Positions 1 to 6,611 of a stretch of 26,585 nt of DNA are shown piece by piece. This stretch comes from an uncultured Bacteroides sp. (lineage in GTDB: Bacteria > Bacteroidota > Bacteroidia > Bacteroidales > Bacteroidaceae): the NCBI RefSeq assembly GCF_949298305.1, contig NZ_CASFWU010000033.1, forward strand, positions 1-26,585. Reading direction: 5' to 3'. The stretch's first letter is position 1; each line of letters begins with the position of its first letter. A program made the position numbers and the translations under genes. The notes under the pieces were generated by a model. That model was not told the origin of the DNA. It ran no database searches and saw only the letters and a program-made list of their open reading frames with translations.

Positions 1-951
1 CAGGGCATGCAGGACCTCATCCTCGACCTGCAGGGCAACGGGGGCGGCTACCTGAACGCCGCCATCGACCTGGCCAACGAGTTCCTGGAACAGAAAGACC
101 TCATTGTCTACACCGAGGGACGCGCCGCCCGCCGCAGCAACTTCTATGCCAAGGGCAACGGCAACTTCCGCAACGGCCGCCTCGTGGTGCTGGTGGACGA
201 ATACTCGGCCTCGGCCAGCGAAATCGTCACCGGAGCCATACAGGACTGGGACCGCGGCATGGTGGTAGGCCGCCGCACCTTCGGCAAGGGACTGGTGCAA
301 CGCCCCATCGACCTGCCCGACGGCTCCATGATACGCCTCACCGTGGCCCGCTACTACACCCCCGCAGGCCGCTGCATACAGAAGCCCTACTCCACCGACC
401 AGAAGGGAGAAGACATGCTGGAGAAGTACCACAAAGACCTGCTGAACCGTCTGGACCACGGCGAACTGATGCACGCCGACAGCATCCACTTCCCCGACTC
501 ACTGAAGTACAGGACGCAGAAGCTGGGCCGCACCGTCTACGGCGGCGGAGGCATCATGCCGGACTTCTTCGTGCCCATCGACACCACCCAGTATTCGGCC
601 TACCACCGCAACCTGGCCGCCAAGGGAGTCATCATCAAGACCACCATGAACTACATCGAGAAGCACCGCAAGGAGTTGCAGAAGAAGTACCCGAAGTTTG
701 AGACCTTCAACGCCAGGTTCGAGGTGGGCGACGACATCCTGACGGACATGCGCGCCTTTGCCGACAAGGAAAAGATTGCCTTCGACGAAGAGCAGTACAA
801 CCGTTCGCTCCCTCTCATCCGCACCCAGCTCAAGGCCCTCATCGCCCGCGACCTGTGGGACATGAACGAATACTTCCAGGTGATGAACACCACCAACCAC
901 AGCGTGCAGCAGGCACTGCGCGTGCTCAACGAAGGGAAATACTTGTTTTAG
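1..951 (+). CDS. C-terminal processing (tail-specific) protease, S41 family, 3' part only
   Basis: The reading frame is open from the first base, so the gene starts upstream of the window and the 5' part (signal peptide, PDZ domain) is not visible. What remains is the catalytic half of an S41 peptidase, a periplasmic or envelope serine protease with a Ser/Lys dyad. Counting from the first Met in the window (base 7), the segment DEYSASASEI holds the likely nucleophile Ser69. TFGKGLVQ holds the general-base Lys94, 25 residues later, the spacing known for E. coli Prc. A strand rich in Gly (LQGNGGGYLNAA) precedes them, as in the family. About 200 residues follow the catalytic core, a C-terminal helical extension common in Bacteroidetes members. 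The gene ends at TAG 949-951 and is followed by an inverted repeat and a convergent PAP2 gene. The family call is firm; the substrate is unknown. Confidence 0.93.
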   Translation, partial: QGMQDLILDLQGNGGGYLNAAIDLANEFLEQKDLIVYTEGRAARRSNFYAKGNGNFRNGRLVVLVDEYSASASEIVTGAIQDWDRGMVVGRRTFGKGLVQRPIDLPDGSMIRLTVARYYTPAGRCIQKPYSTDQKGEDMLEKYHKDLLNRLDHGELMHADSIHFPDSLKYRTQKLGRTVYGGGGIMPDFFVPIDTTQYSAYHRNLAAKGVIIKTTMNYIEKHRKELQKKYPKFETFNARFEVGDDILTDMRAFADKEKIAFDEEQYNRSLPLIRTQLKALIARDLWDMNEYFQVMNTTNHSVQQALRVLNEGKYLF

Positions 952-957
952 CGGTTA

Positions 958-1042
958 ACGGTTAGCGGTTAGTGGTTAGTAGGCTGCGCGGTGACATACT
1001 TTCAACCGCAGGCTTACTGACCGCTCACCACTAACCGCTAAC
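958..1042. repeat. Inverted repeat of short TTAG words between convergent genes, probable bidirectional terminator
   Basis: The gap between the S41 gene and the convergent PAP2 gene consists of repeats of the words GGTTAACGG, GGTTAGCGG and GTTAGTGG on the left side. Their complements (CCGCTCACCACTAACCGCTAACCACTA) lie on the right, with about 30 bases between. Transcripts from either side could fold into a long imperfect hairpin. No clear T-tract follows, so the terminator role is inferred from position. The style (short words repeated, then inverted) resembles the gaps in the sdh operon, although the words differ. Confidence 0.55.
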
Positions 1043-1044
1043 CA

Positions 1045-1644
1045 CTATTCAAACAGCCACTTGTTCAGCCAGCGGTTGATGTAGACGTTGGCCACCGCAA
1101 AGCCGGCGCCCAGCAGGGCGCCCGTCAGCACGTCCGACGGATAGTGTACGCCCTCGTTCATGCGCGACACGCCCACCGAGCAGGCCCAGATGGCCGAAGG
1201 GGCGATGACGTACCACTTGGGATAGCGCAGGCTGAGCGAAGTGGCCAGCGCGAAGGCCGTGGCCGTATGCCCCGAAGGGAAAGAAGGGCTGTCCTCGTAG
1301 CTGTACGGATGCACCCGGTCGGGATAGGTCACGTAGGGCCTCGGCCGGTCTATCAGGTACTTCAGGCCGTAGGTCAGGGCGAAGGTGCCCACCACGCTGG
1401 TGCCCACATAGAGGGCATCCTTCATCAGCCGGCGGTCGTTCTTGATACAGGCCGCCACGGCCATGGCCACCGGCACTCCCATGACGATGTAGGGCTCGGA
1501 GCGGGAGATGAAGCTGAAGTAGTTGCGCGCCGCCGGACTGTCCCAGCTGTTGACGCGGTGCAGCGTGTTGACGTCCCAGTTCTGCGCCGCCAGGTTGAAG
1601 ACCGCGACAAAGGCAAAGCATACGAATAAGCACAGATTTCTCAT
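1045..1644 (-). CDS. PAP2-family phosphatase, membrane/envelope associated
   Basis: This 199-residue protein has the complete three-part phosphatase signature of the PAP2 (type 2 phosphatidic acid phosphatase) family. KYLIDRPRP at residues 95-103 is the K-x6-RP motif, PSGH at 123-126 is the second motif, and SR at 160-161 with His167 and Asp171 forms the SR-x5-H-x3-D motif. A hydrophobic N-terminus (residues 3-19, ending LAAQ) looks like a signal peptide. Further hydrophobic stretches around 53-67, 78-93, 148-160 and 172-188 suggest an integral membrane enzyme. Such proteins remove phosphate from lipid phosphates (for example undecaprenyl pyrophosphate or phosphatidylglycerol phosphate); which substrate is used here cannot be told. 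The start is supported by a -7 box about 28 bases upstream. It is monocistronic and convergent with the S41 protease. Confidence 0.92.
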   Translation of the reverse strand: MRNLCLFVCFAFVAVFNLAAQNWDVNTLHRVNSWDSPAARNYFSFISRSEPYIVMGVPVAMAVAACIKNDRRLMKDALYVGTSVVGTFALTYGLKYLIDRPRPYVTYPDRVHPYSYEDSPSFPSGHTATAFALATSLSLRYPKWYVIAPSAIWACSVGVSRMNEGVHYPSDVLTGALLGAGFAVANVYINRWLNKWLFE

Positions 1645-1671
1645 AATGTCATAAAAGTGGAATTACGGCGG

Positions 1672-1679
1672 CAAAGATA
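1672..1679 (-). promoter_or_regulatory. Bacteroides -7 promoter box for the PAP2 gene
   Basis: On the minus strand the bases read TATCTTTG, a perfect match to the Bacteroides TAnnTTTG -7 element. They lie 28 bases before the PAP2 start codon, giving a leader of about 20 nt. A clear -33 TTTG at the usual distance is not evident. Confidence 0.6.
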
Positions 1680-1794
1680 CGACAATCGCGCCAAAAACCG
1701 AAACGGTCTGACTGATTGTTGCTTCCAGACCAAAGCCCGAACAGGCGCGCCCCCGCTCCACTCCCTCCCCGAAAAGGCCGTCAGTCCCCTCTCC

Positions 1795-1882
1795 GGACCA
1801 TGCTTGCACCGTCCGCGGACGATGCTTGCACGGTGCACGGACCATGCCTGCATGGTCGGCGGACGATGCTTGCATGGTCTGC
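1795..1882. repeat. 22-bp tandem repeat array 1 (four units, TT-centred)
   Basis: Four contiguous units of exactly 22 bp (1795-1816, 1817-1838, 1839-1860, 1861-1882) begin GGAC[C/G]ATGC[T/C]TGCA. A consensus unit is the 20-bp imperfect dyad GGACCATGCTTGCACGGTCC (9+2+9) plus a 2-bp linker. A decayed fifth unit (GCGCAAGCAT) follows to about 1900. The array lies in the divergent gap between the PAP2 gene and sdhC, upstream of both promoters. No spacer separates the units, so it is not a CRISPR. Related arrays occur at 8137, 15907 and 20228. Apart from this array and the two promoters, I see nothing else in 1645-2067. Confidence 0.85.
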
Positions 1883-1965
1883 AGGGCGCGCAAGCATTGC
1901 GTTTTCCCGATGGCCGGCAGCCGCAAAACTTGTGCAATCCATTACGGAATTTATTCTTTAATCGC

Positions 1966-1996
1966 TTGTTTTATCAAGGTATTTCACCTATTTTTG
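1966..1996 (+). promoter_or_regulatory. Promoter of the sdh/frd operon
   Basis: TATTTTTG at 1989-1996 matches the Bacteroides -7 consensus TAnnTTTG. A TTG at 1966-1968 lies 20 bases upstream, the usual spacing for the -33 element. Transcription would start near 2003, leaving an AT-rich leader of about 65 nt before the sdhC start at 2068. Confidence 0.6.
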
Positions 1997-2067
1997 CGGA
2001 ATCATAGCGACTTTGCCCGAAAAGGATATTTTTTCTAACTATTAAATAATTTAAAAATCAATCATTT

Positions 2068-2734
2068 ATGTGGTTAAGTAATTCATCTGTAGGAAGGAAA
2101 GTGGTGATGAGCGTTACCGGTATCGCCCTTGTCCTGTTTCTGACGTTTCACATGGCCGGCCGAAGGCTACAACATGGTTTGTGAGTTCCTGGGAGCAAAC
2201 TGGTACGCATTGGTGGCTACGGTAGGCCTGGCTGCGCTGTTTGTCATCCACATCATCTATGCTTTCTGGCTCACCATGCAGAACCGCAAGGCACGAGGCA
2301 GCGAGCGCTATGCGGTGGTAGAAAAGCCGAAGACCGTAGAATGGGCTTCGCAGAACATGCTCGTACTGGGCATCATCGTCATCGTAGGCCTGGGCCTGCA
2401 CCTGGTGAACTTCTGGTCTAAGATGCAGCTCCCCGAGTTGGTTCACAACATGGGCGGAGAGGCAGACACTCTCACGCTGGCATACGCCGCCAACGGTGTC
2501 TATCACATCGAGAACACCTTCGCCAATCCCGTATTTGCCGTGCTCTACATCGTATGGCTGGGCGCACTGTGGTTCCACCTGACCCACGGCTTCTGGAGCG
2601 CCATGCAGACACTGGGCTGGAACAACAAGATTTGGATTAACCGCTGGAAATGCATCTCCAACATCTACTCCACCATCGTGGTACTGTGCTTCGCGCTGGT
2701 AGTTGTTGTGTTCTACATCAAATCCCTCATTTAA
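2068..2734 (+). pseudogene. sdhC: Succinate dehydrogenase/fumarate reductase cytochrome b subunit, with internal deletion and frameshift
   Basis: This is the di-haem membrane anchor that passes electrons between menaquinol and the flavoprotein/iron-sulfur subunits. Translation from ATG 2068 gives MWLSNSSVGRKVVMSVTGIA and on to TFHMA at 2157, the expected N-terminus and first membrane helix. From GAA 2162 a different frame gives EGYNMVCEFLGANWY and the rest of the protein (helices around YALVATVGLAALFVI, MLVLGIIVIVGLGLHLV, PVFAVLYIVWLGALWFHL and IVVLCFALVVVVFYI) to TAA 2732-2734. In Bacteroides homologues, from memory, about nine residues (MNVVALISG-like) stand between HMA and the EGYN motif, that is 27 bases; here there are 4 (GGCC). 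This fits a 23-bp loss that shifts the frame, so the upstream frame stops at 2182-2184. Restart at ATG 2174 would lack helix I. It may be a true mutation or an assembly error. Confidence 0.85.
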
Positions 2735-2735
2735 G

Positions 2736-2905
2736 AGTTAACGAGTTGACAAGTAGACAAGTTAACGAGTTGACAAGTTAACGAGTTGACAAGTAGACAA
2801 GTTAACGAGTTGACGAGTTGACAAGTTAACGAGTTGACAAGTTGACAAGGAAAGATTTAATCAACAAGCAGGTACAGTTGACACAGCCTCGTAGCCTCGT
2901 TAACT
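2736..2905. repeat. Tandem word repeats bounded by an inverted repeat in the sdhC-sdhA gap
   Basis: From 2736 to about 2850 the words GTTAACGAGTTGACAA and GTAGACAA repeat in tandem with variable joining (units of 16, 8 and 10 bases). The right end carries the opposite strand: CTCGTTAACT at 2896-2905 is the exact complement of AGTTAACGAG at 2736-2745. CAACAAGCAGGTACAGTTGACAC lies between. The same words, also in inverted arrangement, bound the four-helix-bundle gene in the next gap (4889-5300). This may be a gene-less relative of that insert. It would be transcribed within the operon message and could fold. Confidence 0.8.
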
Positions 2906-2928
2906 GAACCCTCGTAAACTAAAAAACT

Positions 2929-4875
2929 ATGACCAAGATAGATTCAAGAATACCGGAAGGTCCGGTAGCCGAGAAATGGACGAACTATAAAGCCCATCAG
3001 AAATTAGTTAACCCCGCCAACAAGCGTCGCCTGGACATCATCGTGGTTGGAACAGGTCTGGCCGGTGCCAGCGCTGCCGCCTCGCTGGGCGAAATGGGTT
3101 TCAGAGTGTTCAACTTCTGCATTCAGGACTCTCCGCGCCGCGCACACTCCATCGCCGCACAGGGTGGTATCAATGCAGCCAAGAACTACCAGAACGATGG
3201 TGACTCCGTTTACCGTCTGTTCTACGACACAGTGAAGGGCGGTGACTACCGCGCCCGCGAAGCCAACGTTTACCGTCTGGCCGAAGTGTCCAACAACATC
3301 ATCGACCAGTGCGTGGCACAGGGCGTTCCCTTCGCACGCGAATACGGCGGCACGCTGGACAACCGCTCCTTCGGTGGCGCACAGGTATCCCGTACGTTCT
3401 ACGCCAAAGGCCAGACAGGCCAGCAGCTGTTGCTGGGCGCATACTCCGCACTGAGCCGCCAGGTGAACGTAGGCACTGTGAAGCTGTACACCCGCTACGA
3501 AATGGAAGACGTCGTTATCATCGACGGCCGTGCCCGCGGTATCATTGCCAAGAACCTGGTAACAGGCAAGCTGGAGCGCTTCGCTGCTCACGCCGTAGTC
3601 ATCGCTACCGGCGGTTACGGAAACACCTACTTCCTCTCCACCAACGCCATGGCCTGCAACTGCTCCGCAGCAATGGCCTGCTACCGCAAGGGTGCCTGGT
3701 TTGCCAACCCGGCCTACGTACAGATTCACCCCACTTGTATCCCCGTACACGGCGACAAGCAGTCCAAGCTGACGCTGATGTCCGAATCACTGCGTAACGA
3801 CGGACGCATCTGGGTTCCGAAGAAACTGGAAGATGCCAAGAAACTGCAGGAAGGTACCCTGCAAGGAAAAGATATCCCCGAAGAAGACCGCGACTACTAC
3901 TTGGAGCGCCGTTATCCGGCATTCGGTAACCTCGTTCCGCGCGACGTGGCCAGCCGTGCCGCCAAGGAACGCTGCGACAAGGGCTTCGGCGTGAACAACA
4001 CCGGTCTGGCCGTGTTCCTCGACTTCTCCGAGGCCATCAACCGTCTGGGCAAGGATGTAGTGGCACAACGTTACGGCAACCTCTTCGACATGTACGAAGA
4101 AATCACCGACGTATCGCCCTACGAAAACCCGATGATGATTTACCCCGCCATCCACTACACCATGGGCGGTATCTGGGTAGACTACGAACTGATGACCAGC
4201 ATCAAGGGTCTGTTCGCCATCGGTGAATGTAACTTCTCCGACCACGGTGCCAACCGTCTGGGTGCTTCAGCCTTGATGCAAGGTCTGGCCGACGGTTACT
4301 TCGTATTGCCTTACACCATCCAGAACTATCTGGCAGACCAGATTACCGTTCCCCGCTTCTCTACCGACCTGCCCGAGTTCGCAGCTGCCGAGAAGGCTGT
4401 TCAGGACAAAATCAACCACCTGATGAGCATCAAGGGCAAGAAGTCCGTTGACTCCATCCACAAGGAACTGGGTCACGTGATGTGGGAATACGTAGGTATG
4501 GGCCGTACAGCCGAAGGCTTGAAGACCGGTCTGGCCAAACTGAAAGAAATCCGCAAGGAGTTCGAGACCAACCTCTTCATTCCGGGTACCACGGAAGGCA
4601 TGAACATCGAGCTCGACAAGGCCATCCGCCTGAACGACTTCATCACCATGGGCGAACTCATCGCTTACGATGCACTGAACCGTAACGAATCGTGCGGCGG
4701 CCACTTCCGCGAAGAATACCAGACCGAGGAAGGCGAAGCCAAGCGCGACGACGAAAACTTCTTCTACGTGGCTTGCTGGGAATACCAGGGCAGCGACGAC
4801 AAGGCTCCGGTATTGCTGAAAGAACCGCTGGTTTACGAAGCAATCAAGGTACAGACTCGTAACTACAAATCATAA
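2929..4875 (+). CDS. sdhA: Succinate dehydrogenase/fumarate reductase flavoprotein subunit
   Basis: This 648-residue catalytic subunit interconverts fumarate and succinate; in anaerobic Bacteroides it runs mainly as a fumarate reductase. The N-terminal Rossmann motif VVGTGLAGASAAASLGEMG (residues 39-57) binds FAD, and RAHSIAAQGGINAAKN contains His73, the expected site of covalent FAD attachment. The substrate region IHPTC and the segment AIHYTMGGIWVDYE follow, and the C-terminal helical domain contains the HVMWEYVGMGRT and NRNESCGGHFREEYQ segments. Length and motifs fit the long Bacteroidetes/epsilon-type (FrdA/SdhA B-type) enzyme. The start at 2929 gives the expected MTKIDSRIPEGP beginning, 194 bp after sdhC. 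It is the second gene of the operon and is intact although sdhC is not. Confidence 0.97.
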   Translation: MTKIDSRIPEGPVAEKWTNYKAHQKLVNPANKRRLDIIVVGTGLAGASAAASLGEMGFRVFNFCIQDSPRRAHSIAAQGGINAAKNYQNDGDSVYRLFYDTVKGGDYRAREANVYRLAEVSNNIIDQCVAQGVPFAREYGGTLDNRSFGGAQVSRTFYAKGQTGQQLLLGAYSALSRQVNVGTVKLYTRYEMEDVVIIDGRARGIIAKNLVTGKLERFAAHAVVIATGGYGNTYFLSTNAMACNCSAAMACYRKGAWFANPAYVQIHPTCIPVHGDKQSKLTLMSESLRNDGRIWVPKKLEDAKKLQEGTLQGKDIPEEDRDYYLERRYPAFGNLVPRDVASRAAKERCDKGFGVNNTGLAVFLDFSEAINRLGKDVVAQRYGNLFDMYEEITDVSPYENPMMIYPAIHYTMGGIWVDYELMTSIKGLFAIGECNFSDHGANRLGASALMQGLADGYFVLPYTIQNYLADQITVPRFSTDLPEFAAAEKAVQDKINHLMSIKGKKSVDSIHKELGHVMWEYVGMGRTAEGLKTGLAKLKEIRKEFETNLFIPGTTEGMNIELDKAIRLNDFITMGELIAYDALNRNESCGGHFREEYQTEEGEAKRDDENFFYVACWEYQGSDDKAPVLLKEPLVYEAIKVQTRNYKS

Positions 4876-4888
4876 TTAGTTAACAAGA

Positions 4889-5300
4889 GACGAGTTGACA
4901 AGACCACAAGGCAAGAATGCGAAACCATAAGGATTTGATAGTATGGCAAAAAAGTATGGCACTTGTGAAAGAATTATATCGAATTACGCAATCCTTTCCT
5001 AAAGAAGAATTGTATGGTATAACTTCACAAATAAGAAGAGCGGCAGTTTCAATTCCTTCAAACATTGCAGAAGGCTATGGACGGGGACACGAAAAAGAAC
5101 TGATTCAGTTTCTATACATAGCATTAGGTTCTGCTTCAGAGCTCGAAACGCAACTGATTATCTGCAAAGATATAGGTTATGTAAGCGAAACAGTTTTCAA
5201 TGAGCTCAACGATTTGAATGTTGAAATAATTAAAATGCTTTCTGCGCTAATAAACAAACGATACTATCACCCTTGTTGACTGAAGCCTTGTCAACTCGTC
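4889..5300. mobile_element. Intervening-sequence-like insert with inverted ends, carrying a four-helix-bundle gene
   Basis: An exact 14-base inverted repeat bounds the segment: GACGAGTTGACAAG at 4889-4902 and CTTGTCAACTCGTC at 5287-5300. A second, imperfect pair crosses it (AGTTAACAAG at 4878-4887 against CTTGTTGACT at 5273-5282). Inside is one AT-rich gene of the 23S rRNA intervening-sequence protein family. The insert separates sdhA from sdhB, which are normally close together, by 445 bp. No target-site duplication or transposase is evident, so mobility is inferred from the ends, the composition and the known behaviour of the family in 23S rRNA genes. Confidence 0.6.
4917..5279 (+). CDS. 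Four-helix-bundle protein, 23S rRNA intervening-sequence (IVP) family
   Basis: This 120-residue protein has the clear signature of the S23 ribosomal/IVP family (TIGR02436 type): an N-terminal HKDLIVWQKSMALVKELY segment, then SQIRRAAVSIPSNIAEGYGRG at about residues 41-61, FLYIALGSASELETQLI and a final helix IIKMLSALI. Members fold as a four-helix bundle that makes a pentamer, and are encoded inside intervening sequences of 23S rRNA genes or alone in chromosomes; a relative, Avd, serves diversity-generating retroelements. No reverse transcriptase is present here. Base and codon use is far more AT-rich than sdhA and sdhB on each side, which suggests separate origin. It sits in sense orientation within the operon and is bounded by inverted repeats. 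Biochemical function is unknown; nucleic-acid binding is likely from the basic helices. Confidence 0.93.
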   Translation: MRNHKDLIVWQKSMALVKELYRITQSFPKEELYGITSQIRRAAVSIPSNIAEGYGRGHEKELIQFLYIALGSASELETQLIICKDIGYVSETVFNELNDLNVEIIKMLSALINKRYYHPC

Positions 5301-5320
5301 AACTAAAAATAAAAGAAACT

Positions 5321-6076
5321 ATGGATAAAAATATATCATTTACACTGAAGATATGGCGTCAGGCAGGCCCCAAGGCCAAAGGCGCTTTTGAAACCTATCA
5401 GATGAAGGACATTCCCGGTGATACTTCTTTCCTGGAAATGCTGGACATCCTGAACGAACAGCTGATTTCAGAAGGCAAGGAACCGGTTGTATTCGACCAT
5501 GACTGCCGCGAAGGTATCTGCGGTATGTGCTCACTCTACATCAACGGACACCCGCACGGACCTGCAACAGGAGCTACAACCTGCCAGATTTACATGCGCC
5601 GATTCAAGGATGGCGACACCATCACCGTTGAACCCTGGCGCTCGGCCGGTTTCCCCGTCATCAAGGACTTGATGGTAGACCGTACGGCTTACGACAAGAT
5701 TATGCAGGCCGGAGGTTACATCAGCGTGCGCACAGGTGCTCCCCAGGACGCCAACAGCATCCTCATACCGAAGCCCATTGCCGACGAAGCCATGGACGCT
5801 GCCAGCTGCATCGGTTGCGGAGCCTGCGTAGCTGCCTGCAAGAACGGTTCGGCCATGCTGTTCGTTTCGGCCAAGGTGAGCCAGCTCAACCTGCTGCCCC
5901 AAGGCAAGCCCGAAGCACTGCGCCGCGCCAAGGCCATGCTGAGCAAGATGGACGAACTGGGATTCGGTAACTGCACCAACACGCGTGCCTGCGAGGCCGA
6001 ATGCCCCAAGAACGTGTCCATCAGCAACATTGCACGCCTGAACCGCGACTTCATCATCGCCAAGCTGAAAGACTAA
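5321..6076 (+). CDS. sdhB: Succinate dehydrogenase/fumarate reductase iron-sulfur subunit
   Basis: This 251-residue subunit carries electrons between the cytochrome b anchor and SdhA. The N-terminal plant-type ferredoxin domain shows CREGICGMC with Cys62, Cys67 and Cys70, plus Cys88 (TTCQ), for the [2Fe-2S] centre. The C-terminal domain has CIGCGACVAAC (Cys163, 166, 169, 173) and Cys218, Cys224 and Cys228 (NCTNTRACEAECPK) for the [4Fe-4S] and [3Fe-4S] centres. The start at 5321 (MDKNISFTLKIW) was chosen because it matches the family. An in-frame ATG at 5273 would add 16 residues coming from the upstream inverted repeat and would overlap the IVP gene. It is the last gene of the operon, followed by a terminator. 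Confidence 0.96.
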   Translation: MDKNISFTLKIWRQAGPKAKGAFETYQMKDIPGDTSFLEMLDILNEQLISEGKEPVVFDHDCREGICGMCSLYINGHPHGPATGATTCQIYMRRFKDGDTITVEPWRSAGFPVIKDLMVDRTAYDKIMQAGGYISVRTGAPQDANSILIPKPIADEAMDAASCIGCGACVAACKNGSAMLFVSAKVSQLNLLPQGKPEALRRAKAMLSKMDELGFGNCTNTRACEAECPKNVSISNIARLNRDFIIAKLKD

Positions 6077-6113
6077 GCAGCCCCTTTCTACATTTGATTA
6101 ATATCAATCCAAG

Positions 6114-6154
6114 AACTCCTCTGCTGGGAAACCGACAGGGGAGTTTCTTTTTTT
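6114..6154 (+). terminator. Rho-independent terminator of the sdh operon
   Basis: The arms AACTCCTCTG and CAGGGGAGTT (one G-U pair) enclose a short loop and are followed by TCTTTTTTT. They lie 38 bases after the sdhB stop codon. Confidence 0.85.
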
Positions 6155-6308
6155 ACAGATTTGCCCTCCACGGTGAGAGACGCTGAAGAAAACAGGATGT
6201 CATTTAGAAAGCAACAGCGCACAAAGAGCCGCATTCTGCTATATCGTGCACGCAAACACAACAATTCTGTGAATAAAAATTAAAAAACGGGCGTTATTTG
6301 AACAGATA

Positions 6309-6340
6309 TTTGGCAGTTAAGAATGGACACCCTATATTTG
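6309..6340 (+). promoter_or_regulatory. Strong Bacteroides promoter for small RNA unit A
   Basis: TTTG at 6309-6312 and TATATTTG at 6333-6340 match both halves of the Bacteroides consensus (TTTG, 20-base gap, TAnnTTTG). No coding start lies close downstream; a short RNA ending in a terminator follows directly. Confidence 0.75.
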
Positions 6341-6346
6341 CGTCGT

Positions 6347-6414
6347 GATTTTTTTCATAGTATTAGATTTAAGGTTAACAAAAAAGGTTGGAGTACGGCG
6401 GTACTCCTTTTTTT
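6347..6414 (+). ncRNA. Small RNA or attenuated leader, unit A
   Basis: From the predicted start near 6347 the RNA runs through GATTTTTTTCATAGTATTAG and TTAAGGTTAACAAAAAA to a perfect hairpin GGAGTAC/GTACTCC followed by seven T's (about 68 nt). No ORF fits in it. Unit B at 17829-17905 shares the ATTTTTTCATAGT and AGGTTAA core and the same overall plan (core, purine run, hairpin, T-tract) but a different hairpin sequence. It may be an independent sRNA or a leader whose read-through feeds the GH30 gene 200 bp downstream. It could belong to a known Bacteroidales RNA family. The remaining stretch 6415-6611 shows no further promoter or structure that I can support. Confidence 0.6.
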
Positions 6415-6611
6415 ATGTCCGTTGCGACCGTCGGTCAAGCGACAAGACTTCAGCTCCCCTACCGCAGCTCTCAAAAGGCATTTCTGTCCAGAACTTCAAA
6501 AAAGGCTTCAAGCCCTGAAATTGCCACCTTGCAGGCAAAGCGATTGGGCGTATCAGGGTAGAAAAACGTATCAGTTACTGAAAGAAACATGAACTAAAGA
6601 TATCAAGCAAC

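Noticed and set aside
1795..1882. CRISPR array
   Set aside because: The units are contiguous with no spacers, unit length is 22 bp, other copies are scattered, and there are no cas genes.
2174..2734. Treating ATG 2174 as the true start of sdhC
   Set aside because: The preceding 100 bases encode the expected N-terminus and first helix in another frame, so this start is only what remains after the deletion.
4917..5279. Diversity-generating retroelement (Avd-like gene)
   Set aside because: No reverse transcriptase, template repeat or variable repeat is seen nearby, and the protein fits the plain IVP family.
5273..5320. Extending sdhB upstream to ATG 5273
   Set aside because: The added codons come from the inverted repeat and overlap the IVP gene; MDKNISFTLK at 5321 fits the family.
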